DNA from: Methanoculleus receptaculi
GTDB lineage: Archaea; Halobacteriota; Methanomicrobia; Methanomicrobiales; Methanoculleaceae
Assembly: GCF_033472595.1 (NCBI RefSeq)
Contig: NZ_CP137642.1
Span: 1,178,001-1,242,000, forward strand
Reading direction: 5' to 3'
Length of the DNA: 64,000 nucleotides
The position numbers and the translations under genes are program-made. This document shows positions 16,904 to 26,077 of the stretch, piece by piece; positions within the stretch are counted from its first letter, which is position 1, and each line of letters begins with the position of its first letter. The notes under the pieces are model-generated. The model was not told where the DNA came from. It saw only the letters and a list, made by a program, of their open reading frames with translations, and searched no databases.

Positions 16904-17929
16904 CTACACGCTGACACCCATCATCTCCGGGCTGAGGGGGTCGGGCCATCCGGCTCTCTCCTCACGGAACGCCTCGATAACAAATTCTACAAACATCTGC
17001 GCTTCCTCCGGGTGCGGGACGTTGCGCGGAACGGTGATCGCGTATACTATCGGCTGGCCGATCCGCTCGCTGCCGATGGACTGGAACCGCTGGAACCCCA
17101 GGTTCACGCGCACCTTTCCGTAATAGTCGGCGTGTTCCGCTGAACCGAGGTTTATCTCGGGGGGAAGGTCGATCCAGTGGAGCCCGTGCTCCTCGGCAAC
17201 GCTCCGGTACTCAAAAGCGTAGTCGATCCCGCCGGCATCAAGGAGGGAGAGGAGGTAGATGCTCCCGTCCCGTATGGCAACCTTCTCTGTTGCGGGTCTC
17301 ATCCGTTCGGGGAGGTTTATTGTGATCATCCCGTCCTGAAGTTGAGGCCTGATCGGGGGATCGAATGCACCACCGATGATCTCATCAAAGAGCCCTGGCT
17401 CGTTGTAGTAATCCTCTGCAAGCGCTGTCACCATAAGCGCCCGGTAACCGCAGGAATCGAGCATCGGGTTTGAGAAACCCACCCGCACCTCCGGCCTGGC
17501 CAGGGTGCGGTACCAGTTCTCGGGCGTGATCTCGTCTGCACCCCTGCTACGGTCGGTGTAGGCGATCACGATCTCGTTCTCGGCAAAGGGGATGTACCAG
17601 TCGGTGTAGTCCTCTTCGCCCTTGCCCATCGGGATGTACATCATGTCCGGTATGAGGGACGCGTCGGCGACTGCGACGACATCGATGGGCCGCTGGAGGT
17701 CGGTCACCTGCCGGATGGCCTGGATACTCCCGTGCCCCTCGAGCTGAACGTCGATCTCGGGGTGCTGGTTCTCGAACTCAGCCTCTATCTGCTCAAACGG
17801 GTATAGAAGGCTCCCGGCCGGGACAACCTTGAGGACGGTGCGTTCCTGATCTGACCACGTACAGCCCGCAGCGGTTGCAAGGATGATGAGAAGGCCAAGC
17901 ACCGCCAGGAAGGCTGCACTCCGGCTCAT
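16904..17929 (-). CDS. wtpA: Tungstate/molybdate-binding lipoprotein WtpA
   Basis: Extracellular solute-binding protein for tungstate uptake, 341 residues. A hydrophobic signal ends in LATAAGC, a lipobox with the anchoring cysteine near residue 23. The mature protein has VVPAGSLLYPFEQIEAEF, RPIDVVAVADASLIPDMM, VGFSNPMLDSCGYRA and IVYAITVPRNVPHPEEAQMFVEF, the standard WtpA/ModA order. Tungsten feeds formylmethanofuran and formate dehydrogenases in these methanogens. Its ATG overlaps the stop of a sulfite-oxidase-like lipoprotein gene by 4 bp. No WtpB permease or WtpC ATPase gene is in the window, so it is an orphan binding protein here. Confidence 0.9.
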   Translation of the reverse strand: MSRSAAFLAVLGLLIILATAAGCTWSDQERTVLKVVPAGSLLYPFEQIEAEFENQHPEIDVQLEGHGSIQAIRQVTDLQRPIDVVAVADASLIPDMMYIPMGKGEEDYTDWYIPFAENEIVIAYTDRSRGADEITPENWYRTLARPEVRVGFSNPMLDSCGYRALMVTALAEDYYNEPGLFDEIIGGAFDPPIRPQLQDGMITINLPERMRPATEKVAIRDGSIYLLSLLDAGGIDYAFEYRSVAEEHGLHWIDLPPEINLGSAEHADYYGKVRVNLGFQRFQSIGSERIGQPIVYAITVPRNVPHPEEAQMFVEFVIEAFREERAGWPDPLSPEMMGVSV

Positions 17930-18498
17930 CTTCTTCTGACCTCGATCTTATCGACCCACTTCACCCAGGGGCTCCCTTCGGTGATGACGTCAGGCGTCTC
18001 TGATATGACAACAAGTCTGAGCGGGCCGCCGTTGTCGTGGGCCAGGGGTTTCCCGTCACAGTCGTAGGCCAGGATGACCTGGAGCGGCGGAGAGGGGATC
18101 TCGTGCAGGTTCTCATCGAAAGTAAAGAGTTCTTCACCCCTCACCTGCGCAGCATCAAAGACCCACATGTAGCCGTCCGGCGCTGAGACGTAGACGAGAT
18201 CGTCCTCTCCGACCCCGCCCACCATACCGAGCAGGTCGGTCAGGAGCACCCCCCGGTAACGGTTCGGGCCGTACCTGATCCCGACCGTGGAGACCGCATA
18301 CCCGTAACCCTCGACGGCGTCCATCTCCCTGATCTCATCGAGGCTGAGCACAATCTCGGTATCGCCAAGAAGCGTCAGGTTCCAGGGCGGGTAGTCGTCA
18401 GTCTCAGCCGTCCCGAGGCATCCGGCCGCGAGGGCCAGAAGGCCGATGGAGACCAGTATGAGGAGGGTGGGGTATGCCCTGCGGCGCACAGGGATCAC
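17926..18498 (-). CDS. Exported lipoprotein with sulfite-oxidase-like (molybdopterin-type) domain
   Basis: A 190-residue protein with a signal ending in LALAAGC, a lipobox. The rest matches the beta fold of the Oxidored_molyb domain: NLTLLGDTEIVLSLDEIREM, GVLLTDLLGMVGG, DLVYVSAPDGYMWVFD, LILAYDCDGKPLAHDNGGPLRLVV as a broken pattern, and a final WVKWVDKIEV. The cysteine that binds molybdenum in true sulfite oxidases is not at its usual place, so it may be a binding or structural domain. The GTG start overlaps the upstream stop, and its own stop overlaps wtpA. This double overlap links the fold to tungstate binding. Confidence 0.8.
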   Translation of the reverse strand: MIPVRRRAYPTLLILVSIGLLALAAGCLGTAETDDYPPWNLTLLGDTEIVLSLDEIREMDAVEGYGYAVSTVGIRYGPNRYRGVLLTDLLGMVGGVGEDDLVYVSAPDGYMWVFDAAQVRGEELFTFDENLHEIPSPPLQVILAYDCDGKPLAHDNGGPLRLVVISETPDVITEGSPWVKWVDKIEVRRR

Positions 18499-19337
18499 GC
18501 CCCTCCTCTCCTGGCGCAGAGGATCGCTGCTCCAGCGACCGCGAGAACCGTCACCAGCAGGGAGAGCGGGGCCTCTGTTGGTTCGGCAGCCGTCCCCGCC
18601 GGGGTGGTGAGGGATCCCGCCAGGGCTCCTTTCTCACCCTGGTAGCCACCGGTGTAAACCCTGATCTCATCCACCCACTTCACCGTAAGACCGCTTGTCG
18701 AGGGGTAGAGACCGTCGTAGAAGTGCTGGGCGGCATCAGGGAGCGTCTCGTGCATGTCCCAGTTTCCATAGACGTGGAGCCCTTCGGGGTTGGTGGAGTT
18801 GTCCGCGAAGAAGACAAGCCTCATCCCGGTGTAGTAGTCCGGAACGTAGCCTGTCCCCTGCCTCTCGCCGACCTCAGGATCGCCGCCGTTGTACCAGCAG
18901 ACCCCTATTGGGCCCTGGCGTGGGTCAGGTTCGTAGACGTTCTCGTATGGAAACTCGACGTGGTAGCCGTCGACCGCCTTCACCATGATCTCATCACCGG
19001 GCCCGGCGCCGCCGACCAGTTCGGCAAGATCGCGAATGTTGGTCCCCTTAACCGCCCCCCTGTCCTTGAAGTTGGTCGTCTCGTTCGGGTCCCATTTGTC
19101 CCCCTCAAACACGGGGCCCTGGTGGTAGTAGTGGGTCACACCGTCCCCGAGGACCGGGAGGTTCTCTTCCATCCAGCGGTAGTCGACCGTCGTCTCGTTT
19201 AAGATGGTGACTCCGTCGGCACCGATCTTTACTATCCGCAGTTCGGTCGTCGGTGCCGCTGATACGGCGCCGATCACCAGTATGCTCACGCAGAGGAGCG
19301 CGAGCAGAATCCGTCTGATCTCTGCATGCAAATCCAT
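18495..19337 (-). CDS. Exported surface protein with a sulfite-oxidase-like domain and C-terminal anchor
   Basis: About 280 residues. A signal peptide (LLALLCVSILVIGAVSA) precedes TTELRIVKIGADGVTILNE, the start of a domain shared by four proteins in this cluster. Further shared blocks are DGVTHYYHQGPVFEGDKW, GAVKGTNIRDLAELVGG, and GMRLVFFADNSTNPEG. A Thr/Pro/Glu linker and a hydrophobic segment (LSLLVTVLAVAGAAILCA) followed by RRGGA end the protein, a typical archaeal membrane anchor. The start at 19337 gives a one-base overlap with the upstream stop (TGATG); upstream ATGs at 19346 and 19340 are possible. The function is unknown. Confidence 0.75.
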   Translation of the reverse strand: MDLHAEIRRILLALLCVSILVIGAVSAAPTTELRIVKIGADGVTILNETTVDYRWMEENLPVLGDGVTHYYHQGPVFEGDKWDPNETTNFKDRGAVKGTNIRDLAELVGGAGPGDEIMVKAVDGYHVEFPYENVYEPDPRQGPIGVCWYNGGDPEVGERQGTGYVPDYYTGMRLVFFADNSTNPEGLHVYGNWDMHETLPDAAQHFYDGLYPSTSGLTVKWVDEIRVYTGGYQGEKGALAGSLTTPAGTAAEPTEAPLSLLVTVLAVAGAAILCARRGGA

Positions 19338-20512
19338 CATCTCCATAATTCTGGTAGTCTTGTTACACCTGCAACTGATGGGAAGACGCTCCACCACCCC
19401 GCCGGGAGGCGGACCGTCTCAATGACAAAACCCCGCGGGTAGAGCACAACCTCATCGTCAATAACCTTTGCAACCGGTATCATCTCTATGATGATCGATT
19501 CAGGGCTGACTCTCGCCCGGAGGTAGCCGAGCGTCTCCTCGCACCCCATTCGATATCCCTCAGGCTTCTCATCCGCAAGCGGGTAGAATGGGGCGCCACC
19601 GCAACCGATAACAAAATATTCTGTGCCGTTCACGCTGTAGCGCTCGTAAGCATGGGTGTGCGCGCTAAAGACAGCGTCGACACCATTCTCCGAGAAGATC
19701 TCAGCCCACTCGGCCCTGATCCCCAGGTCACCGCCCGGGCGTTTCCGATCGGCGCTGAACGGCGGGTGGTGGAACGCCACGATCTTTCGTGGCAGAGGGG
19801 ATCTGAGGTCTTCCTTGAGCCAGGCCGTCCGGTTCGCCATATCCGCCCAGGCGCGATCATTGCTGTCGAGGACGGTCACGTGGAGGCTTCCAGCATCAAA
19901 GGAATAGTCTGTGGGGACGGCAAAGATCCTGGAGAACGCCTCTGCGGTGCCGTCGTGGTTGCCTGCCACCGGAACCAGGGTTGTCTTCCTGAGCGCCTCT
20001 CCTGCCGCAGCGAAGAACTCATCCCACTCGGAGTCGTCGCAGACAAAGTCCCCGGTGTGGAGTAGAAAGAGGAACTCTTCCTCTTCGGCGATCCTCTCTG
20101 CCACAAGGCGGTGCCGGTCGGCCTGGGTGAAGAGGGGTTTCTGGCCGCGGGTGTCGCCGTATATGATACACGTAAACTCCAGGTCACCGAACGTCCTGAA
20201 CCTGCAGTCTCCTGTTGTCTCGTTCCCGCTGACCACACGGTAGCGGTAGGTTTTTGCCGGGGAGAGGTCGCTGAGGTGGGCGTGCCGGATACCCCCCTCC
20301 GTCCCGGATGAGGGTATGCGGTTGGTCTCGCCGCCTTCGACCGGGGCGTACTCCACCCATCCAGCGGTATCGCCGGTTGCCTTCCAGGAGACCACCGCCG
20401 AGTTGCTGGTGGTGTTGGTGACATAGGGCCCCCACACGATGCCGGCTGACGCTGCCTGAATGAGCAACAGCGCAACCGTCGCAGTTGCAAGTAAAGTGCA
20501 GTAACGTCTCAT
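19337..20512 (-). CDS. Exported metallophosphoesterase (purple acid phosphatase-like)
   Basis: A 391-residue secreted protein. After the signal peptide comes a fibronectin-like domain (GPYVTNTTSNSAVVSWKA to TYRYRVVSG). A calcineurin-like phosphoesterase follows with the metal motifs YGDTRG near residue 119, GDFVCDDSEWD near 154, PVAGNHDGT near 182, AFHHPPFS near 246 and SAHTHAYER near 287. This order matches purple acid phosphatase-type enzymes that release phosphate outside the cell. It lies 7 bp downstream of the 966-residue surface protein and its stop overlaps the next gene. It is the only clear enzyme in the cluster. Confidence 0.88.
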   Translation of the reverse strand: MRRYCTLLATATVALLLIQAASAGIVWGPYVTNTTSNSAVVSWKATGDTAGWVEYAPVEGGETNRIPSSGTEGGIRHAHLSDLSPAKTYRYRVVSGNETTGDCRFRTFGDLEFTCIIYGDTRGQKPLFTQADRHRLVAERIAEEEEFLFLLHTGDFVCDDSEWDEFFAAAGEALRKTTLVPVAGNHDGTAEAFSRIFAVPTDYSFDAGSLHVTVLDSNDRAWADMANRTAWLKEDLRSPLPRKIVAFHHPPFSADRKRPGGDLGIRAEWAEIFSENGVDAVFSAHTHAYERYSVNGTEYFVIGCGGAPFYPLADEKPEGYRMGCEETLGYLRARVSPESIIIEMIPVAKVIDDEVVLYPRGFVIETVRLPAGWWSVFPSVAGVTRLPELWR

Positions 20513-20519
20513 CTCTCAC

Positions 20520-23420
20520 TCACTCCTCCAGGGTCACCAGGCACCGGGTCGTCGCCCCCGCTTTCACAAGCACATCTTCGACGGTCCTGGAATCGTTCTC
20601 AGAGACCACACGGACGTCGTATGTGCCGATGCTCATCCCGGTGAATGTATGCGGGGTCTTCTCGCCGGTGTAGCGCCCGTAAAGGTATATCCTGGCGTCA
20701 GGAACGTTGCTCTCGACCAGGAGGTCACCGCTGGTGTATTCCTGGAGAGTGCAGGTTATGACGCCGCCGTTCCTCGAGCCTTCCGGTATCGTGATCACAT
20801 CGTCAGCGGGGAGATAGCCCGGCATCGAGACCAGAATCCGGTGCCGCCCTGGCGAGAGTCCATCTATCCGGCAGGGGGTTCTCTCATCTGTGGGGAAACC
20901 ATCGATGAAGACAAGCGCGCCTGGCGGGTTCGACTTGACACTGAGGGATACGGTCTCACCGGTCCAGGGTTCGATCACGAATCTCATACCGTCTTCAACC
21001 GGCGCGGGCAGGGAGGAGGAGAGGTAGCGTCCCTCGTGCACGACGGTTGCCCAGCCCCATACCCCCTCTACCTCCCCCTCGCCAGGGATGGTGCCGGCGC
21101 GAAAGAGGCCGTTTAAGGTGAACCTCTCACCCCTGTAGGCCTCAGACTCGACCCGGACGGTCTTTCTGCTTGAGGGAGCCACGCCATCGAGATGGACGGG
21201 CGCGATAGCGTCCGGGTAGACCCAGGCCTGGACGGTCTCAAACCGGTAACCGGGCTCCTCCTGCCCTGGATACGTTGTGCTCGCCTCGACCTGGATGGTA
21301 TGCAGCCCCTCACGGAGGCCGTAGATAACGCGGGGCGTCTGGCGCGAGAGTTTTTTGTTGTCCACGATGATCGTCATCCCCGGCGGATATGAGGTGATGT
21401 AAACCCCGCCCGAGTGGTTCTTCACGACCAGATTCACTGTGGGTGTCGCAGTCGGGGTGGGTCGTGCCTCTTCGGGGACGGTGGTCTCCTCAACCTCGGG
21501 GAGATCTATCGTGGTATTCTGTTCCGGTTCTTCGGTTGAGAACCCGAAGATCCCGGAAAGGAATCCGAGTAGCCTCTCGATAAGAGACTTCCGGGCCTCT
21601 ACCGGTGGTGGCGAGGGTTCCGGCATACCGTCGGTGGTGGTCAGGCTGAGGATGACGCCCCTGATCACCGCGTCCTCTCCTTCCAGGCGGAGTTCGTTTG
21701 ATGATTCATTCAGGCAGGCCAGCACGTCATACTCCGTGATCGCGGGTTCGCCTTGCGGGATCCCGGTTATGCTGTGGCCGTTGAACCTGGCGGTGATATT
21801 ACCGGTACCCACGATCAGCAGCCTGGCGGCAGAGACCCGGGAAAGGTCGGGCGCCGGTTCAAACCTAACAGAACTCTCTCCATCCGGGATGAGGAGCCCC
21901 TCGCCTATCCAGCATATGAAGGAGGATGCGTTCTCGTCCACCTCCGCTGTCAGGAGGAGACCGCCGGGGATGACACCTGGCGGGCAATGTGCCGTAAACG
22001 TGGTGCCGTTCTCACCGGTAAGGTTTGCGGCAAACGTCGCGGCAGCCGCGGTGGTGTATCGCCGGTCAGGGTTGACCCCTTCGAACTCCGGTTCACCGGC
22101 GCTCCTGTTATCGATGTAGATGTAACCCCGCCCCTTCGCCCCGTCAGGGAGGCGGTAACTCACCACGCTCCCGTTGGCGGTGGTGGAGATGTTTGCCGGG
22201 AGAACGTCAACCCTCCCGCGGAACTCAAACGGCCCGAGCAGCGAAAACTGTGTGGCGTTGCCCGGCGTTGCATTTATCGATGCCTCCGGGAGGGTTTCAG
22301 GCACGCTCTCGTTTACGGGGATGAGGACGAGATCCAGAATGCTGTACTCGTCCTCCTCGACCACAACAGTCCGGGTGGCGTTCCGGTAACCCGGCAGCAC
22401 AAGTTCGATCGTGTGCTCTCCGACCGGCACCTCCTCCATGACGGTGTCGGTGTAGAGCCCGGTCGCCTCGCCGTTGAGGATGATGCTGGCGTTGGTCGGG
22501 ACGGATGAGACGGCGATCTTCCCGGTGATGGGGGTAAGGTTGAACTCGACCTCCGTGATCTGGTTTGCCCCGACCATGACCCACCTCTCATCGGGCTGGA
22601 CGTAACCCTCCTTCTCAACCACGACGGAGTGACTCCCCACCTCGATGCCGGTGAGGGTGTATGGTGTCTCATACCCCGTATCCTCACCATCCAGGAAGAT
22701 GGGTGCCCCGGATGGGGTTGAGTTCACGTGGATGCCGCCAGTGGGCTCCTCCTCGCTGTAGATGAGGATCTCGCTTATGTACTGGACGGAGAGCCCGGTT
22801 GTTGTTGGATACTCACCGCTGTAGAAGTACCAGTATTCCTCGTCAAAGCACTCGTGCATGTCCCATACGCCGAAAGCGTGGACACCGTCGGGGTTTGTGG
22901 AGGTATCTGCAAAGAAGACAAGACGCATGCCCGAACGGTAGTCGGGGACGTATCCGTCTTCATTGTGGTACCATGTTATGACCATCGGCCCCTGGCGGGG
23001 TTCAGGTTCGTAGACGTTTCGGTAGGGAAACACCCTTGAGAGTCCGTCGGATGCCTTGATCCTGACGGTCTCGTCCTCCTTCATCCCGCCGACAAGGTCG
23101 CAGATATCCTTGAGGTCGGTTCCCTTCACCGCGCCCATATCCTTCTCAAGGACGTTTGTATCCTCTTCGGGGTTCCAGGGGTCACCCTCAAATACGGGGC
23201 CCTGGTGGTAGTAGTGTGTCACACCGTCACCCTGGATGGGTAGGTTTGACTCAAGCCAGCGGTAGTCAACCGTTGTCTCGTTTAGGATGGTCACGCCGTC
23301 TGCTGCATACCTGACGATGTGGAGTTCGGTTGTCGCTGCCATGGCAGCAGGTGCTGCCAGCGCAAGCAGCAGGCAGAGCGCAAGGATCGCAGGGTGTCTG
23401 ATATAGTGGTCTGATGACAT
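20520..23420 (-). CDS. Large exported surface protein: sulfite-oxidase-like plus PEGA domains
   Basis: A 966-residue protein. The signal peptide (LALCLLLALAAPAAMA) precedes a sulfite-oxidase-like domain starting TTELHIVRYAADGV, to about residue 235. Two PEGA domains follow (IHVNSTPSGAPIFLDG and IAVSSVPTNASIILNG). A long middle region of about 230 residues with a conserved tryptophan-poor beta pattern resembles the methanogen DUF3344-type surface domain. A Thr/Pro/Glu linker and at least three further PEGA-like repeats (VYITSYPPGMTIIVDN, LSVKSNPPGALVFIDG, LLVESNVPDARIYLYG) reach the C-terminus. There is no C-terminal membrane anchor. PEGA repeats are often cell-surface stalks. The ATG at 23420 has GGAG 7 bases upstream. 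Confidence 0.77.
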   Translation of the reverse strand: MSSDHYIRHPAILALCLLLALAAPAAMAATTELHIVRYAADGVTILNETTVDYRWLESNLPIQGDGVTHYYHQGPVFEGDPWNPEEDTNVLEKDMGAVKGTDLKDICDLVGGMKEDETVRIKASDGLSRVFPYRNVYEPEPRQGPMVITWYHNEDGYVPDYRSGMRLVFFADTSTNPDGVHAFGVWDMHECFDEEYWYFYSGEYPTTTGLSVQYISEILIYSEEEPTGGIHVNSTPSGAPIFLDGEDTGYETPYTLTGIEVGSHSVVVEKEGYVQPDERWVMVGANQITEVEFNLTPITGKIAVSSVPTNASIILNGEATGLYTDTVMEEVPVGEHTIELVLPGYRNATRTVVVEEDEYSILDLVLIPVNESVPETLPEASINATPGNATQFSLLGPFEFRGRVDVLPANISTTANGSVVSYRLPDGAKGRGYIYIDNRSAGEPEFEGVNPDRRYTTAAAATFAANLTGENGTTFTAHCPPGVIPGGLLLTAEVDENASSFICWIGEGLLIPDGESSVRFEPAPDLSRVSAARLLIVGTGNITARFNGHSITGIPQGEPAITEYDVLACLNESSNELRLEGEDAVIRGVILSLTTTDGMPEPSPPPVEARKSLIERLLGFLSGIFGFSTEEPEQNTTIDLPEVEETTVPEEARPTPTATPTVNLVVKNHSGGVYITSYPPGMTIIVDNKKLSRQTPRVIYGLREGLHTIQVEASTTYPGQEEPGYRFETVQAWVYPDAIAPVHLDGVAPSSRKTVRVESEAYRGERFTLNGLFRAGTIPGEGEVEGVWGWATVVHEGRYLSSSLPAPVEDGMRFVIEPWTGETVSLSVKSNPPGALVFIDGFPTDERTPCRIDGLSPGRHRILVSMPGYLPADDVITIPEGSRNGGVITCTLQEYTSGDLLVESNVPDARIYLYGRYTGEKTPHTFTGMSIGTYDVRVVSENDSRTVEDVLVKAGATTRCLVTLEE
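22744..23390 (-). repeat. Near-identical 647-bp block, copy 1 (within the 966-residue protein gene)
   Basis: Ungapped match to 24267-24913 with about two dozen differences by eye. It encodes the signal peptide and sulfite-oxidase-like domain. Differences concentrate near 23180-23270, leaving long stretches identical, as expected after gene conversion. Confidence 0.85.
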
Positions 23421-23518
23421 GCTCTTTCTCCAGCGTCTCGATGAAAATGGGGGTGCCGGCTAACCCCCTAATGGAAAAGATTGGGTGTGTTCTGGACATG
23501 CACCCCGGTTTTCCAGCA

Positions 23519-24943
23519 TCATGCGCCGATGGCAGCTAGCGTCCTGGCTCCTGTCATGTAGACCCAGTAGCCCTGCATAGGCTCCATCGTGCGTTCCTCA
23601 CCGTGCCGGCCGGTGGCGCCCCTGACGATCGAGATCTCGTATTCCTGGCTTTCTGCATCAAACCCGATCAGGGTTGTCCAGTGATCGCCCAGAGAGAGCA
23701 GGGTGTTTGCAGCGGACTCGGGAACGGTGTCGGTGAACCCGATCGCGTTCCAGCCTTTGCCCAGGCTCTTTGTTGGCGGAACCTGCGGACCGCCTGGAGC
23801 GAAGGTCAGGGGAACTGTGCAGGCCTCGGTTGCATAGACCCAGACACCATCGAGCGGCTTGAAGGCATCGGCTGAGGCCGCTGCTTTCCACTCATGTGTG
23901 AGCCCGTCATAGAGCAGGATGGAGTGGCCGGCGGTATCGACGCTGCCGTAGATGGCCGCGAATGTATCTGAGCCATCCATGAGCCGTTTCGGCGTGGAGA
24001 TGAAGTTCCAGCCCTCCTCAAGGCTGATCACGATGTCGGGTTCAGGAGGAAGCGGTGTCAGCACAACCGGATCGGGACGACTGCATTCATCCATCTCAAC
24101 GGTGACGCTCATGGTTACACTCTGGTATCCTGACAGCCGGAGTTCGATCGTGTGCTCACCCACAGGAACATCTTCCAGGGTCGCGTTGGTCTGCAGCCCC
24201 GTATCGATACCGTCAAGGTAGATCGCCGCGCCGGCCGGGATCGAGGACACATAGACACTCCCGGCAGGCTCCTCATTGCTGTAGATGAGGATCTTGCTTA
24301 TGTACTGGACGGAGAGCCCGGTTGTTGTTGGATACTCACCGCTGTAGAAGTACCAGTATTCCTCGTCAAAGCACTCGTGCATGTCCCATACGCCGAAAGC
24401 GTGGACACCGTCGGGGTTTGTGGAGGTATCTGCAAAGAAGACAAGACGCATGCCCGAACGGTAGTCGGGGACGTATCCGTCTTCATCGTGGTACCATGTT
24501 ATGACCATCGGCCCCTGGCGGGGTTCAGGTTCGTAGACGTTTCGGTAGGGAAACACCCTTGAGAGTCCGTCGGATGCCTTGATCCTGACGGTCTCGCCCT
24601 CCTTCATCCCGCCGACAAGGTCGCAGATATCCTTGAGGTCGGTCCCCTTCACCGCGCCCATATCCTTTTCAAGGACGTTTGTATCCTCTTCGGGGTTCCA
24701 CTTATCCCCCTCAAATACGGGGCCCTGGTGGTAGTAGTGTGTCACACCATCACCCTGGACGGGGAGATTTTCCTCAAGCCAGGTGTAGTCAACCGTTGTC
24801 TCGTTTAGGATGGTCACGCCGTCTGCTGCATACCTGACGATGTGGAGTTCGGTTGTCGCTGCCATGGCAGCAGGTGCTGCCAGCGCAAGCAGCAGGCAGA
24901 GCGCAATGATCGCCCGGTGCATGATTGAATTTTTGGGTATCAC
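23519..24943 (-). CDS. Exported surface protein: sulfite-oxidase-like, PEGA and GWNFISTP-type domains
   Basis: A 474-residue protein. The signal and first domain (to about residue 230) are nearly identical to the 966-residue protein. One PEGA repeat (VYVSSIPAGAAIYLDG) follows. The last 155 residues form a beta domain (ISLEEGWNFISTPKRL, AGHSILLYDGLTHEW, DGVWVYATEACTVPL, KGWNAIGFTD, PMQGYWVYMT) nearly identical to the end of the 1238-residue protein. The protein thus looks like a mosaic of its two neighbours. A GTG start at 24943 has AGGAG 9 bases upstream; an ATG at 24922 is the alternative. No membrane anchor is seen at the end. Confidence 0.78.
   Translation of the reverse strand: MIPKNSIMHRAIIALCLLLALAAPAAMAATTELHIVRYAADGVTILNETTVDYTWLEENLPVQGDGVTHYYHQGPVFEGDKWNPEEDTNVLEKDMGAVKGTDLKDICDLVGGMKEGETVRIKASDGLSRVFPYRNVYEPEPRQGPMVITWYHDEDGYVPDYRSGMRLVFFADTSTNPDGVHAFGVWDMHECFDEEYWYFYSGEYPTTTGLSVQYISKILIYSNEEPAGSVYVSSIPAGAAIYLDGIDTGLQTNATLEDVPVGEHTIELRLSGYQSVTMSVTVEMDECSRPDPVVLTPLPPEPDIVISLEEGWNFISTPKRLMDGSDTFAAIYGSVDTAGHSILLYDGLTHEWKAAASADAFKPLDGVWVYATEACTVPLTFAPGGPQVPPTKSLGKGWNAIGFTDTVPESAANTLLSLGDHWTTLIGFDAESQEYEISIVRGATGRHGEERTMEPMQGYWVYMTGARTLAAIGA
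23533..24029 (-). repeat. Near-identical 497-bp block, copy 1
   Basis: Ungapped match to 26092-26588, encoding the C-terminal GWNFISTP-type domain. Most positions are identical, with small clusters of changes near 23750-23830. Confidence 0.85.
24267..24913 (-). repeat. Near-identical 647-bp block, copy 2 (within the 474-residue protein gene)
   Basis: Partner of 22744-23390 at a constant offset of 1523 bp. It includes the signal peptide coding region, so sequence homogenisation covers the export signal as well as the domain. Confidence 0.85.
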
Positions 24944-24980
24944 AATTCTCCTCTCCTGAACTAAAATTAAAATCCTCTGA

Positions 24981-26066
24981 CTATCTCCTCCTCATAAGGA
25001 CGTATGCTGCAACCGCGATGACGAGGACGATAACGATTCCGATCACCCAGACCGGGAACGCAGCCGGCTCTCCTTCAGGTACAGGTGTAGCCTCCGTTTC
25101 AGGCGATGGTGTGGCCTCGGGGGATCTCCACGCAAGCGCGAAGATGCTGAAATGCGAGACCTCAGCCGTGATGGTTCTGGTCGCGGGATCAACCGTCGCC
25201 GCGATCTCCTGCCATTCCCCGCTATCGGGGTTGTACCACATGACCGTCGGCTTCAGCCCTTCGTCGATCCTCGCCCACTCATCCTCTGGGAGTGTATAGG
25301 TGAGGCTGATCGGCGGGTCGAAGGTTGCGCCGTCAGGGCCGCATGAAAGGGCTATGGCGAGAGTCGCGCCGGGTGGCGCCGGCGGGACTTCCGCGGGGTC
25401 GACCTTTGTGCATGTGACAGAGGTGAGAGGGTTGCCTCCAGCATCAAGGGCGGTTGTAGCCTCAGGTATCGTCAATGCAGCAACCTCGTCCTCCGTCCTG
25501 ACCACCACCGGTTCGAGCAGCACGCCTGCGGTCGATGTGGTCAGGGTGGCCTCTTTTGTGAAGATCACCGGGGCGGTGGGGGCTCCGGGTTCGTAAACAA
25601 CCTCTGATCCAGGTGAACCGGAGGTGCCCTTACCTCCCCCTCCCCCACCGCCGCCGGTGCTGCCGCCAGGTGGCGTGGTGGGTGTGGCCTCCGCGGCAAC
25701 GTTCAGGTCGAGGGCTGTTACCGCACCGGAGGTGAAGTTTGCAGTCCCGGCGGCAACCCTCCCGTTGACCAGAAAGGTTATCGACGCCCCCTCCTGGTCA
25801 GCGGCTGCCGTCACGATCAGGCGGTTCCCGAGGCTCGGGTCGGGACTGCCGTAGCGTCCCGCCTCCACGGTCACGACAGAACCGCACTCCACTCCATCGA
25901 TCGTGGCGGTGATCTCGGTCCCTGCCGGTGCCGCGGATCCGCCTATCATCACCTTCCCGTAGAACTCATGCGGCAGAACGGGGGGAGATCCCTCCGTTGC
26001 TGCCGCTGCCCCGGCGACAAGCCCGAGGAGGAGCAGGAGCACGATACCGTGTTGTTTCAACCCCAT
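24981..26066 (-). CDS. Membrane-anchored surface protein with glycine-rich linker
   Basis: About 361 residues. After the signal (HGIVLLLLLGLVAGAAA) comes a small beta domain (HEFYGKVMIGGSAAPAGTEITA to AAGTANFTSG), like the carrier beta domains in other methanogen surface proteins. A linker of threonine, proline and nine or so consecutive glycines follows. Then a 170-residue domain (EVVYEPGAPTAPVIFT to VSHFSIFALAW) that resembles ZU5 or self-assembly beta modules, and a final membrane helix (FPVWVIGIVIVLVIAVAAYVL) with MRRR. I chose the ATG at 26066, with GAGG 9 bases upstream; a TTG at 26081 overlaps the upstream stop. The role is unknown, possibly anchoring the unanchored neighbours. Confidence 0.68.
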   Translation of the reverse strand: MGLKQHGIVLLLLLGLVAGAAAATEGSPPVLPHEFYGKVMIGGSAAPAGTEITATIDGVECGSVVTVEAGRYGSPDPSLGNRLIVTAAADQEGASITFLVNGRVAAGTANFTSGAVTALDLNVAAEATPTTPPGGSTGGGGGGGGKGTSGSPGSEVVYEPGAPTAPVIFTKEATLTTSTAGVLLEPVVVRTEDEVAALTIPEATTALDAGGNPLTSVTCTKVDPAEVPPAPPGATLAIALSCGPDGATFDPPISLTYTLPEDEWARIDEGLKPTVMWYNPDSGEWQEIAATVDPATRTITAEVSHFSIFALAWRSPEATPSPETEATPVPEGEPAAFPVWVIGIVIVLVIAVAAYVLMRRR

Positions 26067-26077
26067 ACACTTCATCC

